Below the pieces are notes generated by a model. It worked only from the letters and a program-made list of their open reading frames with translations, did not search any database and was not told the origin of the DNA. A stretch of DNA of 64,000 nucleotides from Guptibacillus hwajinpoensis (GTDB lineage: Bacteria > Bacillota > Bacilli > Bacillales > Guptibacillaceae), in contig NZ_LELK01000001.1 in the NCBI RefSeq assembly GCF_001039475.1, positions 128,378 through 192,377 on the forward strand. Direction: 5' to 3'. A program made the translations under genes and the position numbers. Within the stretch, counting starts at the first letter, position 1, and the number at the start of each line of letters is the position of its first letter. This document shows positions 54,242 to 62,472 of the stretch, piece after piece.

Positions 54242-55512
54242 GTGACAAAAAGTATGATTTTTTAGACCAGGTAAAAGAACAAATAAAAGCAATAGAAGCG
54301 AAAGAAAAGATTTCCCATGAACTAAATCATCATATAAATAGTGAGAAAAAAAGACTAGTTCTAACAGGGATAGAGAAAGAAGAAGCTGAAAGGATAGCAA
54401 TTAAGCAAATGGGGGGTCCAGTTCAGCTTGGACAACGGCTAAATAAACTTCATCGTCCGAAAACAGACTGGTGGCTTATTAGTTTGTTAATCGTTACGAT
54501 TGGATTGAGTTTTTTACCTTTGATGTTTTGGAACATAGACTTAAATTTCTATTTTGAAAGGAAAATCATTGCTTCTGTTATTAGTGTAGTGATAATAACT
54601 GGGCTTATGTTTTTTGATTATAGGAAATTTTATAAGTGGAGATGGTCTTTTTATTTTATAGGTCTTTTGGTTTTAGCTCTTTTGGTTCTTTTTCCAACCA
54701 CCTATACGAATGGCGTTCCAGTATTACGAGTAGGTCCATTCGTGATTGACAGTACACAAACGCTTTTACTTTTTTACGTAGGATTTTCAGCTTTAATCAT
54801 AAGTAGCAAGGTATCTTATTGGAAGTTTCTTCTTTTATGTTCTGTGCCAATCTTCTTTTTTTTAGTTGTCCTAGACCCTAATTCAATCTTCGTCTTTAGT
54901 GCAATGGCAATTGCTTTGCTTTGGTTTAGTGACGTAAGCAAAAAAAGAATATTGTTGTTAGCGGTAAGTAGTCTAGCTGTCATATTCTCAGCAGGATATT
55001 TATTGTGGGGAAATCTAGATGATTATCAGAAAGATAGAATCTTGGGTTATTTTAATCCAACCGAATATGCAAATTCTAGTGGTTATATGTACTTGCAGGC
55101 GAAGGAATTATTAAAGGCTGCAGGTTGGTTCGGTCAACGAGGGGAACAAGTTTTTATACCAACAGGCCACACTGATTTTGTTTTTCTAAGCCTTACCTAT
55201 CATTTCGGCTGGATATTAGGAATCATTCTATTTTTAGTTCTAGCTATGTTGATGACTCGAATGATCTACGTCACCTTTAAAATAAATGATTCATTCGGAA
55301 AGATGCTTGTTGTAGGAGGTCTAAGCTTATTCTCGGTTCAGTTTCTCTACTCGATTGCAATGACCCTTGGTCTCCTTCCGATAATCGGGATTTCGTTGCC
55401 TTTTATCAGTTATGGATTAACGCCAACAATAATGAACTCCATAGTCTTTGGCATCGTGCTCAGTGTGTACAGGAGAAAAAACATAGTGTTTAAACAAAGT
55501 ATTACAAATTAG
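54238..55512 (+). CDS. HAAS-domain fused SEDS (FtsW/RodA/SpoVE) protein
   Basis: 424-residue membrane protein. Residues 1-75 form a HAAS domain (LDQVKEQIKAIEAKEKISHEL...KQMGGPVQLGQRLNKLHRP), the typical partner of PadR. Residues 75-415 contain about ten membrane helices with SEDS motifs, including the loop YLQAKELLKAAGWFGQ, TDFVFLSLTYHFGWILG and LPIIGISLPFISYG. SEDS proteins polymerise glycan strands. The sigma-PadR-HAAS/SEDS order suggests a stress-controlled peptidoglycan polymerase. ATGA overlap with padR. Confidence 0.88.
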   Translation: MSDKKYDFLDQVKEQIKAIEAKEKISHELNHHINSEKKRLVLTGIEKEEAERIAIKQMGGPVQLGQRLNKLHRPKTDWWLISLLIVTIGLSFLPLMFWNIDLNFYFERKIIASVISVVIITGLMFFDYRKFYKWRWSFYFIGLLVLALLVLFPTTYTNGVPVLRVGPFVIDSTQTLLLFYVGFSALIISSKVSYWKFLLLCSVPIFFFLVVLDPNSIFVFSAMAIALLWFSDVSKKRILLLAVSSLAVIFSAGYLLWGNLDDYQKDRILGYFNPTEYANSSGYMYLQAKELLKAAGWFGQRGEQVFIPTGHTDFVFLSLTYHFGWILGIILFLVLAMLMTRMIYVTFKINDSFGKMLVVGGLSLFSVQFLYSIAMTLGLLPIIGISLPFISYGLTPTIMNSIVFGIVLSVYRRKNIVFKQSITN

Positions 55513-55567
55513 CTTAGACTAATATGGATCTTTTTTAAACAGTAATCAAATTAATAGGATGAAGCAG

Positions 55568-55600
55568 CTTGTTCCATTATCTCGGAGCGATTTTTGAATT
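55568..55600 (+). repeat. Array element copy 9
   Basis: CTTGTTCCATTATCTCGGAGC then GATTTTTGAATT; lies after the sigma/PadR/SEDS operon. Confidence 0.85.
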
Positions 55601-55603
55601 AAG

Positions 55604-55638
55604 TAGGGGAACCAGTTTTGGACGGGTTCCTTTTTTTA
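55604..55638 (+). terminator. Terminator after copy 9
   Basis: GGGAACC / GGGTTCC stem with loop about 10 bases followed by TTTTTTT. The stretch 55640-55860 holds only a possible decayed frame on the minus strand. Confidence 0.85.
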
Positions 55639-55868
55639 GATCCAGTATCAACAACTGCTAATGGACCGAAACCTCCGCACCTTGTTTTCATATACAATGG
55701 TCAAGATGTCATCAAAATGAGAAAACTTTTTAAACTCTTCTAAAACTGCTCGTTCCTGTAACTTTTGTGAAGATTTTCTTAATCATTCCTTTGCTAAGAT
55801 GCATTTCAGTCTTTTAATAGGATCAAACCTTTGTCTACAAGAGTTAGAAATAACCGCGATTTGTGATA

Positions 55869-55905
55869 AAATACCAATGTGAAATGATTCACATTGGTAT
55901 TTTTA
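55869..55905 (+). terminator. Terminator hairpin upstream of the 55.9 kb gene
   Basis: AATACCAATGTGAA / TTCACATTGGTATT with loop ATGA, then TTTTT. It lies just before the RBS of the next gene, so the frames starting in it are not its start. Confidence 0.85.
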
Positions 55906-55934
55906 TTAAATGGTTAATAAGGGAGGAGAAACCT

Positions 55935-56825
55935 ATTAAAAATAAACTTCTGTCCGCTGTATTTACTACGTTATTCATGGGGGTATTGTGGATGCTAAGC
56001 GGGTTTATTGGTTCAAGTGAACCATTTGGGATTGATGATTTCATGTTTATCGTGGTCATTATGGCTTATACAGCGTTTGGGACTTTAATATTTGGAATTC
56101 CTGTATCTCTTTTATCTGATTGGGTTTCGAACAAATTATCATCCTATCGCTTTATCATCGCTGTATTTATTCATCTTTCTTTAGCGGTAGCTACATATTT
56201 TGTAATTGAGGATTTATCAGTTGTTGCTGTTGGAGCTGCGGTCTTTTTCTTTACAGCGGAAGAATGGCAGAATCGCAAACTTAGAAAGTTTCAAACGAAA
56301 TCATTTATTAGCAACACCTTGTTCGTCATAGTGTTGTTTGCAGGGGTATGGGGTTTTTATCAACTCGATTTAGAACAAAAGACTGATATGCAGTATCTCA
56401 TTCCTAAGGGGTATGAAGGCGTTATTGTCGTCAAATATAACCAAGAAGAGGAACCTCCTCTGGTAAAAGAAAAGGGTAAAAAAGTAATTCAAGTCTCTAA
56501 AGAAGAATTAGAATATACAAGTGTAGAAGATCGTATAGAATACGGTGTGGCAAAGACATCCTCTGATGAGCCTAAAGGTATGATAAATGATGAGTTTTAT
56601 TACGTTACTAGTGATGGCGAAAGAACAAGGATTGATGATTCTTGTATTTATCGAAGTCAGTCAGGTAGTATTCATTTTGATGGAAAAGAAGGTCAAAGCT
56701 ATGAAGTTCATCACGTAACAAACACAAATTGTGGAGACCAATTTAGTATTACGGGTAACCCGCTCTATAGTGATCAGGAATATGAAGTCATCGAACATTT
56801 ATTTTCCGATTTCTACAAGTATTAG
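55935..56825 (+). CDS. Membrane protein of unknown function with probable ATT start
   Basis: About 296-residue protein: four membrane helices in the first 125 residues, one more near 145, then a hydrophilic domain with YKY-terminated C-terminus (IPKGYEGVIVVKYNQEEEPP). A near-ideal RBS GGGAGGAG (55921-55928) points to ATT at 55935; in-frame alternatives upstream lie inside or before the terminator hairpin. This is either a rare ATT start or a mutated ATG. No known family recognised; a soluble domain like that of YfjD-type proteins is possible. Confidence 0.7.
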   Translation: MKNKLLSAVFTTLFMGVLWMLSGFIGSSEPFGIDDFMFIVVIMAYTAFGTLIFGIPVSLLSDWVSNKLSSYRFIIAVFIHLSLAVATYFVIEDLSVVAVGAAVFFFTAEEWQNRKLRKFQTKSFISNTLFVIVLFAGVWGFYQLDLEQKTDMQYLIPKGYEGVIVVKYNQEEEPPLVKEKGKKVIQVSKEELEYTSVEDRIEYGVAKTSSDEPKGMINDEFYYVTSDGERTRIDDSCIYRSQSGSIHFDGKEGQSYEVHHVTNTNCGDQFSITGNPLYSDQEYEVIEHLFSDFYKY

Positions 56826-56902
56826 CTTTTTCTTTTCGAAGCCCTAATCGCTCTCAGTTCTATCTCTTGAGTCTCTGTACGTAAGGTATGAACACTATAA
56901 GC

Positions 56903-57142
56903 TCATAGAATAGCAGGTATGAATGTCTTTTTAGCAAGTATAGACGCATCGCCAGCGTTTTTCCGGTCTTTATAACAGATAACTAATATAACCGCTGCAG
57001 AGTAAAAACTCTCCATAAGATTTACGTATATTAAGAATAACAGTACTAGAGGGACAAAAGGTTCTTGAAGGTGGAACCAAAGATACGTAAGTATTCCTTC
57101 GAATGTAATTAACCAAAAGAAACCATATACATTAGTTATCCA
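56903..57142 (-). pseudogene. Remnant of a membrane protein gene, minus strand
   Basis: On the minus strand an open frame of 79 codons without start codon reads like a membrane protein: YGFFWLITFEGILTYLWF then VPLVLLFLIYVNLMESF and CYKDRKNAGDASILAKK. It opens just after a TGA and lacks RBS. Likely the 3' part of a gene truncated during decay; opposite to all array genes. Confidence 0.4.
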
Positions 57143-57294
57143 TCAAAAGGTTTAGAAATACTATTTCTATATCACTTACTGTTTATAAAGGTAATATAAA
57201 TATCAGTTTTTATGAGATAGAAGGAGTTAATGCTGTAAATGAATCAAATGGAGATTTTTGTGGTCATCCTGTTACCTTAATAACTCTTGAGTGA
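57136..57294 (+). pseudogene. 3' remnant of an array gene ending at copy 10
   Basis: Plus-strand open frame of 52 codons after a TAG, ending with TGA inside the start of copy 10: SLTVYKGNINISFYEIEGVN then GDFCGHPVTLITLE. Its composition is protein-like and its end sits exactly where array genes end. The 5' part is missing, so it is a truncated cassette gene. Confidence 0.45.
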
Positions 57295-57337
57295 TGTTCC
57301 ACAATCTCGGAGCTAATCTTTAATAAAGATTAGCTCC
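57286..57337 (+). repeat. Array element copy 10
   Basis: TTGAGTGATGTTCCACAATC, CTCGGAGC, then a perfect 13-bp stem GGAGCTAATCTTT / AAAGATTAGCTCC with loop AAT (57309-57337) and a T-rich tail. Confidence 0.92.
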
Positions 57338-57449
57338 CTTTTCTTGCAATCAAGGATTGCCTTTAGAGTATCATTTTGAAATAATTGGTATTAAATTACC
57401 GAAACAGAATCCTAATGGGAAAATGTCTTAGAAAAGAAGGTGCTTTATC

Positions 57450-57995
57450 ATGTCTTTGAAATTAAAAACTGATCGATTAACTTTGCAACCATTCCAGAAA
57501 GAAGATGCTATTAGGATTAAGGATTTAGCGAACAATAAAGAATTAGCTACTATTCTAGGTCTCCCTCATCCATATGAACTAGAACATGCTGAAGAATGGA
57601 TCGCTATTCAACCAGAACAAATTCAGGAGGGGCTTGAGTACCCTCTGACAATAGTAACCAAGAATGATAATCAAATAATAGGTACGATCACTTTAAGAAT
57701 TGATAAAAGCAATAATAAAGGTGAGCTTGGATATTGGATTGGTAGAGATTTTTGGGGTAACGGGTTTGCGACAGAAGCAGTAAATAGAATGATTGAATTT
57801 GGATTTAATCACCTGGATTTAAACAAAGTCTGGGCATCAGCTATATCCAGAAATAAAGCTTCAACCATAGTTTTAGAAAAAGCTGGTTTACAAAAAGAAG
57901 GAAGATTAAAGCAAAATAGATTACTCCAAAATAAATATAAAGACGTTGACGTATATGGTCTCTTAAAAAATGAATATATAAGAGCTAAGCGTTAA
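57450..57995 (+). CDS. GNAT acetyltransferase, RimJ/RimL type
   Basis: 181-residue GNAT: LKTDRLTLQPFQKEDAIRIKDLA start, LGYWIGRDFWGNGFATEAVNRMIEFGF acetyl-CoA motif, and ASTIVLEKAGLQKEGRLKQN motif B. RBS AAGAAGG at 57434-57440. Its stop codon lies inside copy 11 of the array element. Confidence 0.9.
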   Translation: MSLKLKTDRLTLQPFQKEDAIRIKDLANNKELATILGLPHPYELEHAEEWIAIQPEQIQEGLEYPLTIVTKNDNQIIGTITLRIDKSNNKGELGYWIGRDFWGNGFATEAVNRMIEFGFNHLDLNKVWASAISRNKASTIVLEKAGLQKEGRLKQNRLLQNKYKDVDVYGLLKNEYIRAKR

Positions 57996-58036
57996 ACAAT
58001 CTCGGAGAGCGAAAGTTGCACTTTGGCTATCGCTTG
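57986..58036 (+). repeat. Array element copy 11
   Basis: AAGCGTTAAACAATCTCGGAG, then AGCGA pairing with TCGCT at 58030-58034. Overlaps the GNAT stop codon (57993-57995). Confidence 0.82.
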
Positions 58037-58150
58037 TTGTGCAGTAAAATTATACAAGAAAGTCACAGGGGAGATATTAAATGATGAAAGGAATAATTTA
58101 TAAGTGAAGCACAGCTAAAAAAGTATGCAGAACTTGCTGTAGGAGCTGGT

Positions 58151-59329
58151 GTGAATCTGCAAAAAAATCAACTGTTGATTATTCATAGTGATATACAAAA
58201 TGCTGCGTTTGCACGTCTAATCCAAACGGTTGCCTACGATGCTGGAGCTTCAAATGTATTTATAGATTGGACAGATGAACAGTCTACGAAAGGATTTTAC
58301 TTAAATGCAGCAGATACTGCCATCGATCACTTTCCTGATTGGCAGGCTGCCCGATTTAAAGAATGGGACGATGCAGGTGCTGCTTACATTCATATTATTT
58401 CTGAAAACTTAGAGGTCTTTAAGGAGGTTTCTACAGAAAGGATAAATCGTTTTCAAAAAGCCTCTCGTACCAAATTGAGGGATTATCATGCGAAAATTAG
58501 ATCCCACGAAGTACGCTGGTGTCTTCTAGCTGTCCCGAGCGTTGAATGGGCAACAAAAGTATTCCCTAATCTAAGTAAAGAAGAAGCTTTACGAGCATTG
58601 TGGGAATTAATTTTAAAAGGGTCTCGGGCAGATGGGAAAGATCCTATAGAAGATTGGGAGAGTCACAATAGAGCCTTCGAATCTCGAAAAAAGATCCTAA
58701 ACGAGAGCCAATTTGAATCTCTGCATTTTACAAATAGATACGGAACTGATTTATCAGTTGGTCTGCCTAAAAATCATCTCTATGTCGGTGGGGGAGTCAT
58801 AGATAAAAAGGGAACACCTTTCTTTCCGAACATTCCTACGGAAGAAATATTTACTGCTCCTCATAAAAATAAGGTGAATGGCAAATTGGTAGGTACTAAA
58901 CCTCTTATCTATGGAGGAAGTGTCATCGATGAATTTCACCTGATTTTTAAAGATGGGCGGATTACCGACTATTATGCCGCCAAGGGACAGGAAGTGTTAC
59001 AAACTCTCATCGAAACAGACGAAGGATCACATTATCTAGGTGAAATTGCCTTGGTCTCTAATAAATCTCCTCTTTCTCAGGAGGATACTCTTTTTTTCAA
59101 TACCTTGTTTGATGAAAATACGTCCTGTCATATTGGAATCGGAAATGCATCTCCCTCCAATATTCAAAATGGCATTGAACAATCTGAGGAAGAGTTGAAG
59201 GCATCAGGTCTAAATACGTCACTTTTGTTAGTCAATGTGACCTTTGGTACCGAAGATATGAAAGTAGTGGGCATTAAAGAAGGTGAAACGGAAGTTCTGC
59301 TAATGAAGGATGGAGATTTCCAATTCTAA
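58151..59329 (+). CDS. M29 family aminopeptidase
   Basis: 392-residue aminopeptidase T/AmpS type metallopeptidase, with ERINRFQKASRTKLRDY, VPSVEWA, TDLSVGL, LYVGGGVID, EIFTAPHKNKVNGKL and the C-terminal GEIALVSNKSPLSQ metal region; usual length about 410. The listed GTG start (58151) has GGAG nearby. Homologues have about 17 more N-terminal residues, and codons EAQLKKYAELAVGAG are present upstream from an ATA at 58100 that has AAAGGA at a perfect distance; so the true start is probably ATA 58100 or a mutated ATG. Confidence 0.88.
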   Translation: MNLQKNQLLIIHSDIQNAAFARLIQTVAYDAGASNVFIDWTDEQSTKGFYLNAADTAIDHFPDWQAARFKEWDDAGAAYIHIISENLEVFKEVSTERINRFQKASRTKLRDYHAKIRSHEVRWCLLAVPSVEWATKVFPNLSKEEALRALWELILKGSRADGKDPIEDWESHNRAFESRKKILNESQFESLHFTNRYGTDLSVGLPKNHLYVGGGVIDKKGTPFFPNIPTEEIFTAPHKNKVNGKLVGTKPLIYGGSVIDEFHLIFKDGRITDYYAAKGQEVLQTLIETDEGSHYLGEIALVSNKSPLSQEDTLFFNTLFDENTSCHIGIGNASPSNIQNGIEQSEEELKASGLNTSLLLVNVTFGTEDMKVVGIKEGETEVLLMKDGDFQF

Positions 59330-59428
59330 TACGTCTACAACTTAAAATAGAGAAAACTGATTTCTGGTGAATTATACTTAGTGCTAGACATAGTGAAAAC
59401 AAACTGGTGCATTAGGTAATGATCTATT

Positions 59429-59495
59429 TCAATATCTCGAAATCAAATCTTCCATATAATCGGAGCATATCTGGAAGACATATTAATGGGATATG
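59429..59495 (+). repeat. Array element copy 12
   Basis: AATATCTCGAAATCAAATC, TTCCATATAATCGGAGC, then CATATC (59466) pairing with GATATG (59490). Follows the M29 gene. Confidence 0.85.
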
Positions 59496-59529
59496 ACTTG
59501 CAAGACCAATAGATAAGTTCCTTCCGAAA

Positions 59530-59562
59530 GCAAGCTGACTATAAAAGCTTGCTTTTTTAGTT
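59530..59562 (+). terminator. Possible terminator hairpin
   Basis: AAAGCAAGC / GCTTGCTTTT stem with loop about 13 bases and a TTTTTT tail near 59555. Confidence 0.6.
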
Positions 59563-59707
59563 TGATAATTAAGGTTTTGAAAACTATTGCAATTCATTTC
59601 TATAAAATATTAGAAACATTGTAATTTCTTTTTGGTGAAATGTTAAAATTGGGAGTATTATAACAACCCGTAATTCTTGTCAATTTAATTTCGAGAGGAT
59701 GTTTCAT

Positions 59708-61060
59708 TTGAGTAATCCTGATTTAAAAGCAAGATCACCCTGGGCAACATTAAGAAACGTTAGCAGTGTAGAAATATCACCTATTGAGAAGCAGGAAGTA
59801 AATGGTGAGATCAGAATTCCTGGGAGCAAAAGTTTTACAAATAGAGCATTGATCATTGCTGCATTAGCCAAAGGACCTTCTACCTTAACTGGAATACTTA
59901 AAAGTGATGATTCCTATTGGTGTATAGATGCTTTGAATAAACTTGGGGTCAAAACTGAGGTAACTGACGATGTGGTGACTGTACAAGGCTGTCATTCAAA
60001 ATGGCCGAATGAACAAGCAAATTTGTACATAGGTGCAGCTGGGACGATTGCACGCTTTCTTCCAGGTGCATTAGCGATAGCTAAAAATGGGAACTGGATT
60101 TTAGAGGCCAGTAATAGAATGAGTGAACGCCCTGTGGAACCTTTGGTTAATGCTATTAATGATCTTGGAGGCAGTATCGAATACCTCAATACTGAAGGGT
60201 TCTTCCCCCTTCAGGTAAAAGGCGGAGGCCTTAAAGGTGGTCCAGTAAGCATATCAGGTAAGGTTTCTAGTCAATTTTTGAGTGGATTACTTCTAGCAAG
60301 TCCTTATTCTAAAACAGATGTAACAGTCACAACTCCTGATTATATCGTCCAACACGCCTATGTGAAAATCACTTTGGATCTAATGGAGAAGTTTGGTGTT
60401 AAAGCAAGCTATTCAGACGATCTCACCAAAATTATCATACCAAGTACAGAATATTTGGGGCGAAATCTACAATTAGAAGCAGATGCTTCAACAGCAAGTT
60501 ACTTTTTAGCTTTGGCAGCCATTACGAATGGAAGAATTAAAATCACTAATCTCAATGTTAAAACGAATCAACCTGATATAAAAATGATAGATGTGTTTGA
60601 GAACATGGGATGTAAGGTTACTAGAGGAGAAAAATATATCGAATTAATCGGTACACCTAACTTAAAAGGCGGATTTGAAATTAGTATGAAGGAAATGTCA
60701 GATCAAACGCTAACACTTGCTTCACTGGCTGTTTTTGCTTCAGGTCCTATTACAATGAGAGGTGTTGAGCATATCCGGCACCATGAATCTGACCGAATAA
60801 GTGCTATATGCACAGAACTAACTAAACTAGGAATAAAGGTAGAAGAGTATGAGGATGGACTAACTGTGTATCCTGGAACACCTCATCCAGCAACATTAGA
60901 ATCCTATGATGATCATCGAGTGGCGATGTCATTAGCATTAATAGGTACCAAAGTACCTGGAATTGTTATTAAAGATCCAGGTTGCGTGTCTAAGACCTGT
61001 CCAAGTTATTTTGACTTATTAAGTCATGTTGGGGTAAACGTACAGTATTTTGATAAATAA
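59708..61060 (+). CDS. aroA: EPSP synthase-like AroA (accessory)
   Basis: About 450-residue enolpyruvyl transferase: PGSKSFTNRALIIAALAKGP at residue about 42, EASNRMSERPVEPLVNAI, SSQFLSGLLLA, the catalytic DQTLTLASLAVFA, and HHESDRISAI near the C-terminus. It makes 5-enolpyruvylshikimate-3-phosphate. The glycine motif is AAGTIARF instead of NAGTAMRP of the classical type, so inhibitor sensitivity may differ. A TTG start at 59708 has GAGAGG 9 bases upstream, while the ATG at 59699 touches the RBS. It stands apart from other aromatic genes and heads a three-gene unit with DinB-like and membrane genes. Confidence 0.85.
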   Translation: MSNPDLKARSPWATLRNVSSVEISPIEKQEVNGEIRIPGSKSFTNRALIIAALAKGPSTLTGILKSDDSYWCIDALNKLGVKTEVTDDVVTVQGCHSKWPNEQANLYIGAAGTIARFLPGALAIAKNGNWILEASNRMSERPVEPLVNAINDLGGSIEYLNTEGFFPLQVKGGGLKGGPVSISGKVSSQFLSGLLLASPYSKTDVTVTTPDYIVQHAYVKITLDLMEKFGVKASYSDDLTKIIIPSTEYLGRNLQLEADASTASYFLALAAITNGRIKITNLNVKTNQPDIKMIDVFENMGCKVTRGEKYIELIGTPNLKGGFEISMKEMSDQTLTLASLAVFASGPITMRGVEHIRHHESDRISAICTELTKLGIKVEEYEDGLTVYPGTPHPATLESYDDHRVAMSLALIGTKVPGIVIKDPGCVSKTCPSYFDLLSHVGVNVQYFDK

Positions 61061-61143
61061 TCTAACCAAAAATTTATTACTCGTTAGAAAGTAAATAGAA
61101 GTTTTGTTTGTACGATCCTATGATATGAAAGGGTGTGAGAACA

Positions 61144-61677
61144 ATGAGCAATGTCGAAGAAGAATATCTATCAATTCTAGTCCAGCAGTTTAGACATTTT
61201 AAAGAGCGTGCAGAACTAGGCATTAAGCAACTAACAGAGGAAGAGTTACATTGGAAGCCAAGTGAAGAATCAAACAATATAGCTATCCTAATGAAACATA
61301 TAAGTGGCAATATGAATTCGAGATGGAATAATTTTTTGACGACCGATGGTGAAAGTTCAGATAGGAATAGAGATATCGAGTTTGTTGATAATTGTGAACC
61401 CTTAGAAAAACTAATGCAAAGATGGGAAGATGGTTGGAAAATACTTTTCAGTACCTTAGAGAACCTAAAAAAAGAAGATTTGTGCAAAACCGTATTGTTA
61501 AGAAACCAATCTTTGAGTGTACTTAAAGCCCTACAAATTGAATTAGCTCACATTAGTTATCACTTAGGACAAATACTATATATAGGAAAACAGATAAAAG
61601 ACGATGACTGGATTATTTTAAGCATACCCAAGAACGGTTCGAATCAATTTAATAAAGATTTAAACAACAAGTATTAA
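61144..61677 (+). CDS. DinB-like / DUF1572 protein
   Basis: 177-residue four-helix-bundle protein of the DinB/DUF1572 superfamily: LTEEELHWKPSEESNNIAILMKHISGNM contains the first His and ELAHISYHLGQILYIG the other two metal-type His residues. Families of this fold include bacillithiol transferases. Start at 61144 follows GAAAGGG. No array copy separates it from the AroA and membrane genes, so they form one unit. Confidence 0.85.
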   Translation: MSNVEEEYLSILVQQFRHFKERAELGIKQLTEEELHWKPSEESNNIAILMKHISGNMNSRWNNFLTTDGESSDRNRDIEFVDNCEPLEKLMQRWEDGWKILFSTLENLKKEDLCKTVLLRNQSLSVLKALQIELAHISYHLGQILYIGKQIKDDDWIILSIPKNGSNQFNKDLNNKY

Positions 61678-61757
61678 AATGATGTGCTAGAGTTTGAGAT
61701 TGATATAAGTCTGAATTGTGTAGCCTGAAGTTTGATGTTAGGAGGTGGATTGTACCT

Positions 61758-62240
61758 ATGAGACAACTAGACACAGGGATGATTAAAAAGGATGTAGTGA
61801 TATCTACGAAGTACATATTAAAAATCCTATTGGCAATTGTGTTATCGTCTCCTATTTCGTTATATATTTCATTCATTGGTGAGATGATATTTAACTGGTT
61901 GTTTGAGATAGAAAAAAATTACACTGATGTAGTTTCATCATTAATTGCAATACCATTTTTCTTCGCTATTTTTTATGTTGTTTTTGGTCTTCCAACAACG
62001 TTAATTGCTGACGGAATAGCTAAAATAAAACCAATTTCGAAACTCACTACATATTGGCGAAGTGCCATTCAATTTCTTATTTATACTTTTGCTGGCTTAA
62101 TTTTATCCTTTTTATTAACTGACTCCGCGTTTGATCCATATGGTATCTATTCTGTATTGATACCTGTTTATACATATTTCTTCCTACTGATCTTTATTAG
62201 AAGGAAATCTCAAAAACGTTCGCATGTAATTACAAATTAA
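61758..62240 (+). CDS. Membrane protein of unknown function
   Basis: 160-residue protein with about four membrane helices (LLAIVLSSPISLYISFIG, IAIPFFFAIFYVVFGLP, FLIYTFAGLILSFLL, LIPVYTYFFLLIFI) and a basic C-terminus. GGAGG lies twelve bases before the ATG at 61758. Similar in layout to the 55.9 kb membrane protein's first half. Unknown function. Confidence 0.72.
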   Translation: MRQLDTGMIKKDVVISTKYILKILLAIVLSSPISLYISFIGEMIFNWLFEIEKNYTDVVSSLIAIPFFFAIFYVVFGLPTTLIADGIAKIKPISKLTTYWRSAIQFLIYTFAGLILSFLLTDSAFDPYGIYSVLIPVYTYFFLLIFIRRKSQKRSHVITN

Positions 62241-62358
62241 CTGGATAAATTTAACATATATTCTGCTACCAAGTAATTCAACTGGATCAGCTAAACAGAA
62301 TTTGTCCCTTATGTGAAAATATAATTATTAGACACTAACGGAAGGCTTTAGTTCAATA

Positions 62359-62407
62359 ACGATCTTCAATTATCTCGGAGCGCTTGCTTAATAAGAAGTA
62401 AGCGCTC
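62359..62407 (+). repeat. Array element copy 13
   Basis: TCTTCAATTATCTCGGAGC; stem GAGCGCTTGCTT / AAGTAAGCGCTC (62378-62389, 62396-62407) with one G-U pair and loop AATAAG. Confidence 0.92.
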
Positions 62408-62472
62408 TATGCAGGTTTAGGGCAAAAGTGTGGCACAAGGTAATATGTAATTTTATAAAAAGGGGGGTTAAT

